A stretch of DNA of 64,000 nt from NCBI GenBank assembly GCA_021324115.1, contig JAJPJS010000025.1, forward strand, positions 326,343 through 390,342. Reading direction: 5' to 3'. This DNA comes from Nitrososphaerota archaeon (GTDB lineage Archaea > Thermoproteota > Nitrososphaeria > Conexivisphaerales > DTJL01). Of the stretch, positions 32,460 through 40,701 are shown one piece after another. The position numbers were made by a program, and so were the translations under genes. The notes under the pieces were generated by a model. The model was not told the origin of the DNA. It saw only the letters and a program-made list of their open reading frames with translations, and did no database searches. Within the stretch, counting starts at the first letter, position 1. Each line of letters starts with the position of its first letter.

Positions 32460-33619
32460 ACAACCGCCTTGGCGGTCAGACTCCAGTAAAGCTTGTTGTA
32501 TGCTAGTTTTGCCCACCAGTGTATCGTTGAGGGTGGAGGCGGGACCGGCGGGTTCGCATAATTGAATCTGATGTAGGTGGCTGTATCGAAACCCGTAGCG
32601 ATGAAACAGAATACAGAACCATCATACATTTTTCTTGATTCATTCCCCCTGATCTCGGATGTGATGTTCTCCGCAACGGTGTAAGACTCGAAGTCTGCGG
32701 TTGAGCCAGCCTTTGATATGGGTATGTCGGTGGTGTCTCCCATGACGTATACATTCGAATGGTCCTTCATCTGCAGAGAATTCTTATCCGTCGGAATCCA
32801 GTTTCTCCTGTCACCGATCGCGGAATCCCCCACAACCTTTGTACCCATGTGTGGAGGTACTCCGAGCAGCAGGTCATACTTGATTTTCTCCCCTTCATTC
32901 GATTCTATCGTTTTAGCTTGCGGGTCCACCGCCTTGACAGTGAAAGGAGAAATTACCCTGATCCCTCTTTGCTCGAAGATCTTCGTCATTACTTTGTTCA
33001 CGTTGGGAATGCCAAAGACCCCCGCCACAGGGTAGGTGTAGACCAATTCGGTTTTTTCTTTCAGTCCCTTCCTCTTTAGGTAATCTTCGAGCATCAGAGT
33101 TTCCTCGAGAGGACCCACGGGACACTTATGTGGTAGCCTCGCAACATTGAACACCACTGTGCCGCCTGTGAAGTTTCTTATCAGGTTCCTGGTCTGCACG
33201 GCTCCGTCCATATCCCAGACTGTATGCATTTCCTCCTTTAATCCAGGAACCATTTCCCAGTCCAATGTCGAGCCTGTTGAAATGACGGCATAATCGTACT
33301 CATGGCTCTTTCCGTCAGATGTTACAAATGAATGATTCTGCACATCTATTTTGGTGATCTCGCCTGCTTTGCCATTAAGGAGCCTGACTTTCGGATTCAG
33401 AAGTTCTCTTTCATTTTTCACTATATCCGCAGGATTTTCAAGGCCCATTCCCACAAGAAGCTGGCTGGGTTGAAAAACATGATTTTCACTTTTGTCAAAT
33501 ACCGTTATGCTGACATCCTCCTTATCGACTTCTGGCTTCAACCTTTCGGCTAGCCTGTTAGCTGCTATTGTCCCTCCGATTCCCCCGCCCGCAACAAACA
33601 CCTTCTTCAATTGTGCCAA
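32456..33619 (-). CDS. sqr: Sulfide:quinone oxidoreductase-like flavoprotein
   Basis: Oxidises sulfide to sulfane sulfur and passes electrons to quinone at the membrane surface. The N-terminal FAD motif VFVAGGGIGGTIAANRL and the second nucleotide site YVMGDTTDIP are present. Two cysteines lie where SQR carries its redox pair: Cys166 in HKCPVGP and Cys338 in VFCFIATG; the third Cys of classical SQR is not seen. Length 387 aa. The C-terminal helix WWAKLAYNKLYW is amphipathic and may anchor to the membrane. Operon with DsrE and DUF1641, preceded by a TusA-like gene. Confidence 0.87.
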   Translation of the reverse strand: MAQLKKVFVAGGGIGGTIAANRLAERLKPEVDKEDVSITVFDKSENHVFQPSQLLVGMGLENPADIVKNERELLNPKVRLLNGKAGEITKIDVQNHSFVTSDGKSHEYDYAVISTGSTLDWEMVPGLKEEMHTVWDMDGAVQTRNLIRNFTGGTVVFNVARLPHKCPVGPLEETLMLEDYLKRKGLKEKTELVYTYPVAGVFGIPNVNKVMTKIFEQRGIRVISPFTVKAVDPQAKTIESNEGEKIKYDLLLGVPPHMGTKVVGDSAIGDRRNWIPTDKNSLQMKDHSNVYVMGDTTDIPISKAGSTADFESYTVAENITSEIRGNESRKMYDGSVFCFIATGFDTATYIRFNYANPPVPPPPSTIHWWAKLAYNKLYWSLTAKAVV

Positions 33620-33636
33620 TTCACCCCGAGATACAT

Positions 33637-33882
33637 TTACTTCGGCCTGGCCACCTCAAGCCTGAAGCCTTTGTCCACTTTCTCGTCCTTCATAATCTTC
33701 GCACCCACGCGAGAAGCCCATGCGTAAAGATCTTTTTTGTCCGAATCAGCACCGATCAGCACTTCCACATACTCTCCCTGTCGCAGTTCCTCATAGACCC
33801 CTGATAATTCGCCAATGACACCAGCACATGAGCTGCCCGTTAGGTCAATCGATTTGTACAGAGTAAAGGACACTTCGGTCAT
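33637..33882 (-). CDS. TusA-like sulfur carrier, variant motif
   Basis: An 81-residue protein with the TusA/SirA two-layer pattern: IDLTGSSCAGVIGELSGVYEEL, GEYVEVLIGADSDKKDLYAWA, then a final strand with basic residues. The sulfur-carrying Cys is at position 19, but the usual CPxP is replaced by CAGV. The position upstream of SQR and DsrE suggests a cytoplasmic sulfur relay. Other possibility: a non-sulfur TusA-fold protein. Confidence 0.75.
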   Translation of the reverse strand: MTEVSFTLYKSIDLTGSSCAGVIGELSGVYEELRQGEYVEVLIGADSDKKDLYAWASRVGAKIMKDEKVDKGFRLEVARPK

Positions 33883-34169
33883 AGATCACGCATTCACCCG
33901 CCAAAACATCCTCGTTTTCATTGCTTCTGTCTGTTTGTTGACCTCTAATTTTAATCTTTTTATAAGCCATTTATATCTTGCGTCGATAATCGATTAAGAC
34001 TTTGAAACAATCAAATCAATTCCTGTAATTTTTATAATAAAAGCACATAGGGGGATACCTTCATGCACGTTCAGATATGCTATGGATCGACCGAGTAAAT
34101 TTCTGAATAACAAGGCTGTAAAATATCCTTATATTCTCAATAGACAATGTACATTCAGCGGAGTCTCAA
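33883..34169. other. A/T-rich divergent promoter region
   Basis: Separates the sulfur operon (minus) from the Lut-like pair (plus). A/T-rich TATA-like elements occur at about 33958-33965 (TTATAAAA on the minus strand) and 34127-34139 (TATCCTTATATTC, about 35 bp before the ATG at 34170). No ORF of note. Confidence 0.5.
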
Positions 34170-35144
34170 ATGGTCTCGTTGTTGGATAGATTGGACATCT
34201 TCAAATCACTGGTCGACTATCAGCACAAATTTGGAAATCCACTCGGTTTATCGCCGAAGGAGCTCACTTCATGGTCTAAAGGGCTTCATTTCGACGGTGG
34301 GAACGGTACTTTCATCTTCACCGGCTCCCTCTACCAGATGGCCCCTTGGATGTCAGCTTATTCTTCTCAGATAGCCAGACTGGAGTCAGGCCCACTTCCC
34401 TCCGGTGCTCTGCTCAAGGCTGCCAGAAGAATGGGTTCTGTGGGTGCGGGAATGATATCTACCATAGCGGGGGTAGACAGACAGTTTTCTTCCAGATGCT
34501 CCTCGATCATAAAAAGAGCTTCAGAACTGCTGATCCAGGCTTCTATACCCCACGGGTACATGGGTGAAGCCGAACCATACAGCGGCGTGATCTTTATGGA
34601 GTTGGGTATGGAGGAAATGTTTTCCAGCGTCGCAAATAATGCATATTCGGTGTTCAGGGATAGGGGTGTAAAGAGGCTGATAACGCTGGACCCACATTCT
34701 ACAGTGGCATTAAGGGAGTGGTACCCAGAATTCGTTCCGGGTTTCGATATCCAAGTGGACCACTACCTGGAGGTGGTGAAACCAGGCAGACCTGATTCTT
34801 CGGGCACAATAAAGGGAGCTACAACAGAAAGAAGTTATGCGATTCATGACCCCTGCTTGCTTTCAAGGAGGTTGGGCCTTGACGAGAAACTGAGAGAAGG
34901 TCTGCAGCGTGCCGGAATAGAATATCGTGAGCCGGTCAGGTGCAGGCGTGGAACCTTCTGTTGCGGGGGTCCGATCGAAAGCGTAGCCCCCAGGGTCGCA
35001 GGTGCAATCGCAGAGAAAAGAAAAAAGCAGCTTCATGATGTCGGCGATAGGGCGCTCGTTGCCTGCCCTGTATGCCTTGCCAACCTCGGAAGGGATTCGG
35101 TTGGTGAAGACTTGCCGGTTTCTGACGTCCTGGAGGTGTTATGA
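34170..35144 (+). CDS. CCG-domain (HdrB/LutA-like) Fe-S oxidoreductase subunit
   Basis: A 324-residue protein with one clear cysteine-rich (CCG) domain in the C-terminal half: HDPCLLSRRL (about residue 227), CCGGPIESVAPRVAG and ACPVCLANL. The N-terminal half keeps the fold (FTGSLYQMAPWM) but lacks the matching cysteines, so probably a single special [4Fe-4S] site. Such proteins oxidise lactate-like 2-hydroxyacids or reduce heterodisulfides. The stop overlaps the next gene by ATGA. Confidence 0.85.
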   Translation: MVSLLDRLDIFKSLVDYQHKFGNPLGLSPKELTSWSKGLHFDGGNGTFIFTGSLYQMAPWMSAYSSQIARLESGPLPSGALLKAARRMGSVGAGMISTIAGVDRQFSSRCSSIIKRASELLIQASIPHGYMGEAEPYSGVIFMELGMEEMFSSVANNAYSVFRDRGVKRLITLDPHSTVALREWYPEFVPGFDIQVDHYLEVVKPGRPDSSGTIKGATTERSYAIHDPCLLSRRLGLDEKLREGLQRAGIEYREPVRCRRGTFCCGGPIESVAPRVAGAIAEKRKKQLHDVGDRALVACPVCLANLGRDSVGEDLPVSDVLEVL

Positions 35145-36352
35145 CTCTGGAGAGCTCCTTCAAGAAGGTAAAGGAACGAGTCTACGGTGCGCTTGAGAAT
35201 ACAGAGATGCAAACAGGAATCAATCGGGGCATGGATTCGTTTCAGTCCAAGATCCCCAGAATCCGTTCGAAAAATGATGTGCAGCAGCTGAGAAGCCGAG
35301 TGAGGGAGATCAAGTCATATTCATCCCGAAATCTCAATGAGCTGCTGAATCAGGTTCGCGAAGCGTTTCAGAATAATGGGGTAGCGGTTTACCTCGAGAA
35401 AACGAAGTCTGATGCATTGTCCAGATTTGAAAAGCTTACGGAGGGGGACAGGCTGATTGTCAAGTCCAAGAGCCTTGTATCCGAAGAAATAGGTCTGAGG
35501 GGTTTTCTTACCAGCAAGGGTAAAGAGGTCTGGGAGACCGACCTCGGAGAATTCATCATACAGCTGAGGGGGGAAAGACCCTCTCAGATGGTGGCACCTT
35601 CTCTCCATGTTCCTCGGGAAGCCGTCGCGAGACTTTTCGAAAGGAAGTTCGGGAGGCGTTTTCAGAGCGACGACCTTCAATCGATGGTGAATGCCGCAAG
35701 AGAATTCCTGAGAGAAAAGCTGGAAAGAGCAGATGTGGGGATCACGGGAGCGAATGCGATATCTGCCAACGAAGGGACTGTGGTAACTGTCGAAAACGAA
35801 GGCAATGTCAGGCTGACTATGACCCTTCCGAAAAAGCACATAGTCTGCACGAGCGTGGAAAAGGTGGTACCCACAACCATCGATGCTGTGAGTGTAGCCT
35901 TGACTCAGTCGTACTTTGCAGGCTATGATAAACCCACCTACATCAGTCTGACTTCGACACCGAGCGGTACCGGCGATATCGAAAAGGTGATTGTGAGGCC
36001 AGCCCAGGGGTCCAAAGAGATGAGCGTGGTGCTTGTGGACAACGGAAGGCTGGAAGCGTCCGGCGGAGAGCTATCAGACGCTCTCCGATGCATAAAATGC
36101 GGGGCCTGCCAGATGGTGTGTCCTACCTACTCCGTGGCTGGACCAGCATGGGGCGGACCTACCTACACCTCAGCAATAGGCCTTGTCTGGACCGCCATTA
36201 CAGGCGAGCCGGAAGAATCGGAATATCTTTCGTACTTCTGCCTAGGCTGCGACGCCTGCAACGAGATATGCCCTGTGGAGATAGATATAAGTCGTCTGAT
36301 ATCCAGGCTGAGAGCGAAAGGAACGGGAAATATAGTAAGTGATCTGAAATGA
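35141..36352 (+). CDS. LutB-like LUD-domain ferredoxin protein
   Basis: A 403-residue protein: a helical N terminus, a LUD domain (about 95-290, with GITGANAISANEGTVVTVENEGN), and a C-terminal dicluster ferredoxin with CIKCGACQMVCP and CLGCDACNEICP. This is the LutB architecture of lactate oxidation complexes. With the overlapping CCG protein it forms a two-gene lactate- or glycolate-oxidising unit; a separate LutC is not seen. The ferredoxin part probably passes electrons toward quinone. Confidence 0.87.
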   Translation: MTLESSFKKVKERVYGALENTEMQTGINRGMDSFQSKIPRIRSKNDVQQLRSRVREIKSYSSRNLNELLNQVREAFQNNGVAVYLEKTKSDALSRFEKLTEGDRLIVKSKSLVSEEIGLRGFLTSKGKEVWETDLGEFIIQLRGERPSQMVAPSLHVPREAVARLFERKFGRRFQSDDLQSMVNAAREFLREKLERADVGITGANAISANEGTVVTVENEGNVRLTMTLPKKHIVCTSVEKVVPTTIDAVSVALTQSYFAGYDKPTYISLTSTPSGTGDIEKVIVRPAQGSKEMSVVLVDNGRLEASGGELSDALRCIKCGACQMVCPTYSVAGPAWGGPTYTSAIGLVWTAITGEPEESEYLSYFCLGCDACNEICPVEIDISRLISRLRAKGTGNIVSDLK

Positions 36353-36390
36353 ACCGATGCGGCTTTTCATGCTCTTATGTGAGGCGGTAG

Positions 36391-37338
36391 ATGGTATTGG
36401 ATGTAATAACCACAGGGGCGGTAAACTGGGACGTCAACCTCTTCATTGAAAGTATAGAATTGCAGGGGATGGAAGCGCCAGTGAAGAGGATCACGCGGGT
36501 GCCGGGCGGAAAGGCAGCAAACGTTGCCGTTGCGGCGGCCAGGCTGCTGGGTCCTGGACGGGTCGGAATTCTGGGTGCAGTTGGAAATGATGAGATTGGT
36601 AGATCCCACATGGAGATCTTCGCCAAGGAAGGCGTTTCGACCGACCACCTTCTGGTGGTGAACGGTTCAGAATCCGGGCAGGCATACATACTGGTTGATT
36701 CGCGCGGCAGGAACCAGATATTCACACATTTTGGGGCAAATGCTTCACTTACCGCAGATATGGCAAAATCGTTGAAAATTGCATCTGTCCTCCACAACTC
36801 CAAGGTTCTGGTGGCGATGGACCCGCCGCTGGATTACACCGCTGAACTGTTCGCAGAGGCGGGCAAAGATTGCACTATCATTTGGGGTCCAGGGGTGAGA
36901 ACCATCAACAATCAGGAGAAGGTCTTATCGATGTTGGGATACGTGGACTACCTTCTCCTGAATCAGCAGGAACTCTTCGTGCTCACGGGAAAGGCGACCG
37001 CGGAAATGGGCTACGAAATGCTCAGCTCGTATTCGGATTCGTTAAAGTTGTTAGTCACGCTGGGAGAAGAAGGAGCGGCCATCCACAGCAGGGCCGGAGT
37101 GATCAAGGCGGGTGGGGTAGACCTGAGCAAAGGGGGCTATACCGTCGTCAACACCGTGGGCTGCGGGGATGCCTTCGTTGGCTGTTTTGCTGCGTCGCTT
37201 GCGTCCGGGCTTGAGGAATCGCAGGCTCTAACGAGAGCCAACTATGCTGGCGCCTTCAAATCAACGAAATATGAGACCAGAGGAAGCCCCACCTCTGATG
37301 AGCTGGACGAATTTGCGCGGAAGCTCAACTCGTCATAA
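36391..37338 (+). CDS. PfkB-family sugar/nucleoside kinase
   Basis: A 315-residue ribokinase-like enzyme. Substrate-side motif GGKAANVAVAAARL (about 48-61) and the catalytic signature NTVGCGDAFVGCF (Asp about 260, anion hole GCGD) are both intact. Substrates could be ribose, a nucleoside or fructose 6-phosphate; a nucleoside would fit the nucleoside hydrolase at 43.7 kb. It is separated from the SMC-like gene by 159 bp with its own TATA box. Confidence 0.88.
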   Translation: MVLDVITTGAVNWDVNLFIESIELQGMEAPVKRITRVPGGKAANVAVAAARLLGPGRVGILGAVGNDEIGRSHMEIFAKEGVSTDHLLVVNGSESGQAYILVDSRGRNQIFTHFGANASLTADMAKSLKIASVLHNSKVLVAMDPPLDYTAELFAEAGKDCTIIWGPGVRTINNQEKVLSMLGYVDYLLLNQQELFVLTGKATAEMGYEMLSSYSDSLKLLVTLGEEGAAIHSRAGVIKAGGVDLSKGGYTVVNTVGCGDAFVGCFAASLASGLEESQALTRANYAGAFKSTKYETRGSPTSDELDEFARKLNSS

Positions 37339-37465
37339 GGCTGGCTTCAGAACAGGCCGACCTTGTTCCAGTGAGCGTCAGGTTCGAAACAATTTTCGTG
37401 ATTAAATTTTCTGGTCACCCGTTTCCCTGCATGCCCCGTTATTTCCTTCAAAGAAGTTACAACAT

Positions 37466-37475
37466 CTTATATAAG
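37466..37475 (+). promoter_or_regulatory. TATA box of the mini-SMC operon
   Basis: CTTATATAAG is centred 27 bp upstream of the GTG at 37498. The spacing predicts a leaderless mRNA and supports that start. It shows the three-gene operon has its own promoter, separate from the PfkB gene. Confidence 0.65.
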
Positions 37476-37497
37476 TCAGAAAGTACGCGTAGCGACT

Positions 37498-39393
37498 GTG
37501 TCAGAGTCCGAACGAAAACCATTCATCAAAGAGGTCATACTGGAGAATTTCATGAGTTATGACTATGGAAGGATACCCCTGAGGTCCGGACTCAATGTTG
37601 TGCTGGGTCCCAATGGTGCCGGCAAATCAAGCATCCTTCTGGGAATTTCTGTCGCACTGGGACAGGCGTACACAGAGAGGTCTAGAAGGCTCAGCGATTT
37701 GGTCAAAAGGGGGAAGGATATTGCCAGGGTGACGCTGCTCCTCGACAATTCTCCAAGGGGCGGTAAGAGGCCACTCCCATTCAGGTCGGACCTCATACAC
37801 CTGTCCAGATACATAAGAAAGGATGGAACCTACTGGTTTGAAGTTGATTTCAAGGAAGCGAGCAAGATAGAAGTGACAGAAACGCTCCGCGGATTGGGTT
37901 TGAATCCTGATAATATGCTTGTTATAATGCATCAGGGCTTGGGGGATGCATTCAGTGTGGTAACCCCACAGGAGAAGCTCGCGATGGTCGAGGATGCGGT
38001 GGGGCTGGGAGACTACAGAAAGAGTCTCCTCGAGGCAAAGGAAAGGCTCGAGAAGATCAGGGCCGAGGAGGAAGAGCGCGAAAAGGACCTGCAGGCCGCC
38101 AGTGCTGGCCTGAGCAGATGGAAGGAGCAGTTTGAAAAGTACCTGCAGGTGAAGGAGCTCCATGATAAGAGCAGAAGTCTAAGGGTGGAGGAAGCGTGGT
38201 CTAAGGTGGATAAACTCACGAACTCTGTTCATCAATCCGAGGACAGGGTTTCGAGACTCCAGGAGGAGCTTTCGGCACTACGGGCTAGATTAAAAGAAAG
38301 GGAAACCGAGGCAGAAGCGGCTTCGAAGGACTTCGAAACTGTTCTTTCCACCTATTCGTCCGCTGAAAGGCAGAGGGAAAGGCTTAGGTTTGAGCAGCAG
38401 CTGGAAAGGGTCCTGCGCTCTTCCCAACAAGACGCCGGGGGACTTCGCCAACTTCAAACAGCTGGTTTGATATCCGATGAAACTTCTGAACTCCAAAAAA
38501 AGGTCGATGCTTCAGAGTCAAATGTGGCCGACATGCTTTCTGAACTCAAAGGTACGCTCGGTGAGCTCATACAGGCACGAGAGAAGGCCGCAGTTGACGG
38601 ATACAGAGTCTCAGAAATGGAAAAGGAACTTCGAAAACAGCAGAAGCAACTGGCAGACCTGAGGGAGGAAGAGGCTTCGCTGAAGGGCGATGCATCCATA
38701 CTCGGTGGGAGGCCTAACGAGGTCAGACAACTACTCGATGTCCAGGCCGAGCTCAGAGTCACGGAACTGAGGATCAAGGAGCTGGGGGACGTGCCTGCGG
38801 ACGCAGAGGCCATCTATCGTGATTATAAGGCAAGGATTGAGTCGTTGTCGGCCAGAATCACCGAGCTGCGCTCAAACAAGAATGCTACGCTGAGGGAAGT
38901 CAGCGAACGCTTCAGTGTCTGGAAAAGGGAGCTGGAGGCGCTGGTAATCGACCTCTCCAAACGTTACATGGATGTCCTTTCGATGGTGGGAGCGACTGGG
39001 AGGGTTTCCCTTTCCAACCCCGACGACCCAACCACAGCCGGCTTGGAAATACTGGTTTCGTTCAGAGGAGACCAGCTCGTTCCCCTTGATGCCTACGTTC
39101 AGAGCGGTGGCGAAAGGAGCAGCGCGGTGACCGCACTTCTTCTTGCGTTACAGGGAAGGGTGATCTCTCCATTCAGGGCAGTGGACGAATTTGACGTCCA
39201 TATGGACAAGCTTAACAGACAACTCTTCATGAAGAGCGTATATCAGCTATTTAACTCTGACAGTTCGGCTCAGTACGTCATCATTACGCCGGTGGAACCT
39301 GATGTATATGATCCAAATGCCAACTACATAATGGTGCACAAGGTCGCATCTTCATCAAAGGCGGGTGTAGCGGAGAAAGTTGCCCAAAGATAG
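37498..39393 (+). CDS. Mini-SMC/Rad50-like ATPase without hinge domain
   Basis: A 631-residue SMC-type ATPase. Head motifs: Walker A GPNGAGKSS (38-46), Q-loop MHQG (144-147), SMC-like PQEKLAMVEDAVGLGDYRKS (157-176), ABC signature SGGERSSAV (536-544) and Walker B RAVDEFDVHMD (560-570), the last like Smc5/6 (DEINQGMD). Two coiled-coil arms run about 175-305 and 330-490. They meet at a short turn (SSQQDAGGLRQLQTAGL, 308-324); there is neither a hinge domain nor a zinc-hook CxxC. Full SMCs are about 1,150 aa. It is followed, with overlap, by a kleisin-like and a MAGE-like gene, so it is probably a chromosome-organising or DNA-repair complex. Confidence 0.88.
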   Translation: MSESERKPFIKEVILENFMSYDYGRIPLRSGLNVVLGPNGAGKSSILLGISVALGQAYTERSRRLSDLVKRGKDIARVTLLLDNSPRGGKRPLPFRSDLIHLSRYIRKDGTYWFEVDFKEASKIEVTETLRGLGLNPDNMLVIMHQGLGDAFSVVTPQEKLAMVEDAVGLGDYRKSLLEAKERLEKIRAEEEEREKDLQAASAGLSRWKEQFEKYLQVKELHDKSRSLRVEEAWSKVDKLTNSVHQSEDRVSRLQEELSALRARLKERETEAEAASKDFETVLSTYSSAERQRERLRFEQQLERVLRSSQQDAGGLRQLQTAGLISDETSELQKKVDASESNVADMLSELKGTLGELIQAREKAAVDGYRVSEMEKELRKQQKQLADLREEEASLKGDASILGGRPNEVRQLLDVQAELRVTELRIKELGDVPADAEAIYRDYKARIESLSARITELRSNKNATLREVSERFSVWKRELEALVIDLSKRYMDVLSMVGATGRVSLSNPDDPTTAGLEILVSFRGDQLVPLDAYVQSGGERSSAVTALLLALQGRVISPFRAVDEFDVHMDKLNRQLFMKSVYQLFNSDSSAQYVIITPVEPDVYDPNANYIMVHKVASSSKAGVAEKVAQR

Positions 39394-40108
39394 AAAATCA
39401 AAAAATGCCGGAATCGAATACCGGGAAAGAATAGCGGCCCTCTCTGAAGAATTGAAGGAGACGGGAGCAGACCCGTTTGCAGTCGATGTCGACCATATCC
39501 TCGAAGAGCTGAGAAAGGACTATGCCGTATCAGACCCGAGGATACTCACGGCGGACGCGAAGGCGCTTGGGTCCGTGAGCGAGGTGGTCCAGATGCAGGA
39601 TACCTGGATAGGTAAGCAGCTTTCCGGGCTACAGGTGGATCCTGCCCTTCTCCTGGACAGGGTCAAGCGCCTTGGCCTCAGAAGTCTTGCAGCATCTCTC
39701 TACAGCAGTCAGCATCTGCCGGTGGGGGTCAAACAGGTGGCCACCAAGAGGCTACTCGAAGCGGCTGAATACTGGATTCAGCTTTCCGGCTGGGGCGGAC
39801 GGCTGAGCCTTCCGTCGAATCAGATGGGCGAGCTTCTTACAGAGACACTGGAGCTGACGCCAGAAGACCTGGAGCAGGAGGTGAAGGATATGTCAGAATC
39901 GGTGCTGCAGAGTGTTGCGGAGGGACCCGTTGCTTATGATGCACTTCTCGGTCAATCCACCGGAGCAGAACGTTTGAAAAGAGCGTTTGTTCTTTCACTT
40001 ATCTGCGCGAGGGGAGCAGTAACGCTGAGGTATGACCCCTTGCTGGGCAAATATGTTGTCCAGAGGGCCGAAGGGACGCCGGACAGTTCGGTGGCGATAA
40101 AAGTATGA
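39380..40108 (+). CDS. Kleisin-like subunit of the mini-SMC complex
   Basis: A 242-residue acidic helical protein; TTG start overlapping the SMC gene by 14 bp. The C terminus (LKRAFVLSLICARGAVTLRY then DPLLGKYVV) has the shape of the kleisin/ScpA/Nse4 winged helix that binds an SMC head (a helix, then a 'G-x-V-x-L' wing). The N-terminal 60 residues are helical, as expected for the neck-binding end. No ScpA-level sequence identity is obvious, so kleisin is inferred from context and fold pattern. Its stop overlaps the next gene by ATGA. Confidence 0.6.
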   Translation: MPKDRKSKNAGIEYRERIAALSEELKETGADPFAVDVDHILEELRKDYAVSDPRILTADAKALGSVSEVVQMQDTWIGKQLSGLQVDPALLLDRVKRLGLRSLAASLYSSQHLPVGVKQVATKRLLEAAEYWIQLSGWGGRLSLPSNQMGELLTETLELTPEDLEQEVKDMSESVLQSVAEGPVAYDALLGQSTGAERLKRAFVLSLICARGAVTLRYDPLLGKYVVQRAEGTPDSSVAIKV

Positions 40109-40701
40109 GTGAACCTGAGACTGAGAAAGAGAAGGAGGAGAAACTCGAGGCACAACTGAGAGAAAGCGCACGGGCAGGACTAAGGTTCCTGCTCATTCAG
40201 AGACGCAGCCAACCCGGGTGCAAGGGATGGGAGCTGAAAAGAGAGCTGGGAAGGAACTATCTTCAGATTCTCAGGCTTGTGAACGGCATGGCCTCGGACA
40301 TTGGCCTGAAGCTGGTTTCGGTGCCAGATGAGGACTTCCCTGATGACCCGGACAGGTCCAGGTATCTGCTGGTTTCAAAGGAGCCGCTCTCAGAAAAGGA
40401 CACGGGAAGCTGGCTCCGAATGGAGGAGGCGGCCAGTCTGGCGATCATACTTTCACACCTGTTCGTCAAGGGAGAGGTGGATTCAAAGGCCGTGGTGATG
40501 ACGATGGTGAGGGAGAAGCTTCCTTCCTGGAGGGCACAGCAGGTGGTGTCGAAGCTGACAAGGCTGGGGTACCTCGAGGATGATGCGGGTTACATAAGGG
40601 TCGGTTGGAGGACAAAAGTCGAAATAGACAGGGATGAGCTCTTGACCTCGATACTATCGAGGAGGCCTGAAGGTGGCGACCCGGCAAACCCGTCTACCTG
40701 A
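40105..40701 (+). CDS. MAGE/Nse3-like tandem winged-helix (KITE) protein
   Basis: A 198-residue protein. After a charged N-terminal helix come two winged-helix units. The first (GLRFLLIQRRSQPGCKGWELKREL, YLQILRLVNGMASDIGLKLV, RYLLVSKEPLS) follows the MAGE order: a helix, then 'GLxLxxV', then 'YxLVSK'. The second (ASLAIILSHLFVKGEVDSKAV, LTRLGYLEDDAGYIRVGWRT) parallels MAGE WHB ('I-F-x-x-G-x-x-S-E', ending 'YLxY..WGPRA'). The ATGA overlap with the kleisin-like gene implies a complex, as Nse1/Nse3 with Nse4 in Smc5/6. The assignment rests on pattern reading. Confidence 0.6.
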   Translation: MSEPETEKEKEEKLEAQLRESARAGLRFLLIQRRSQPGCKGWELKRELGRNYLQILRLVNGMASDIGLKLVSVPDEDFPDDPDRSRYLLVSKEPLSEKDTGSWLRMEEAASLAIILSHLFVKGEVDSKAVVMTMVREKLPSWRAQQVVSKLTRLGYLEDDAGYIRVGWRTKVEIDRDELLTSILSRRPEGGDPANPST

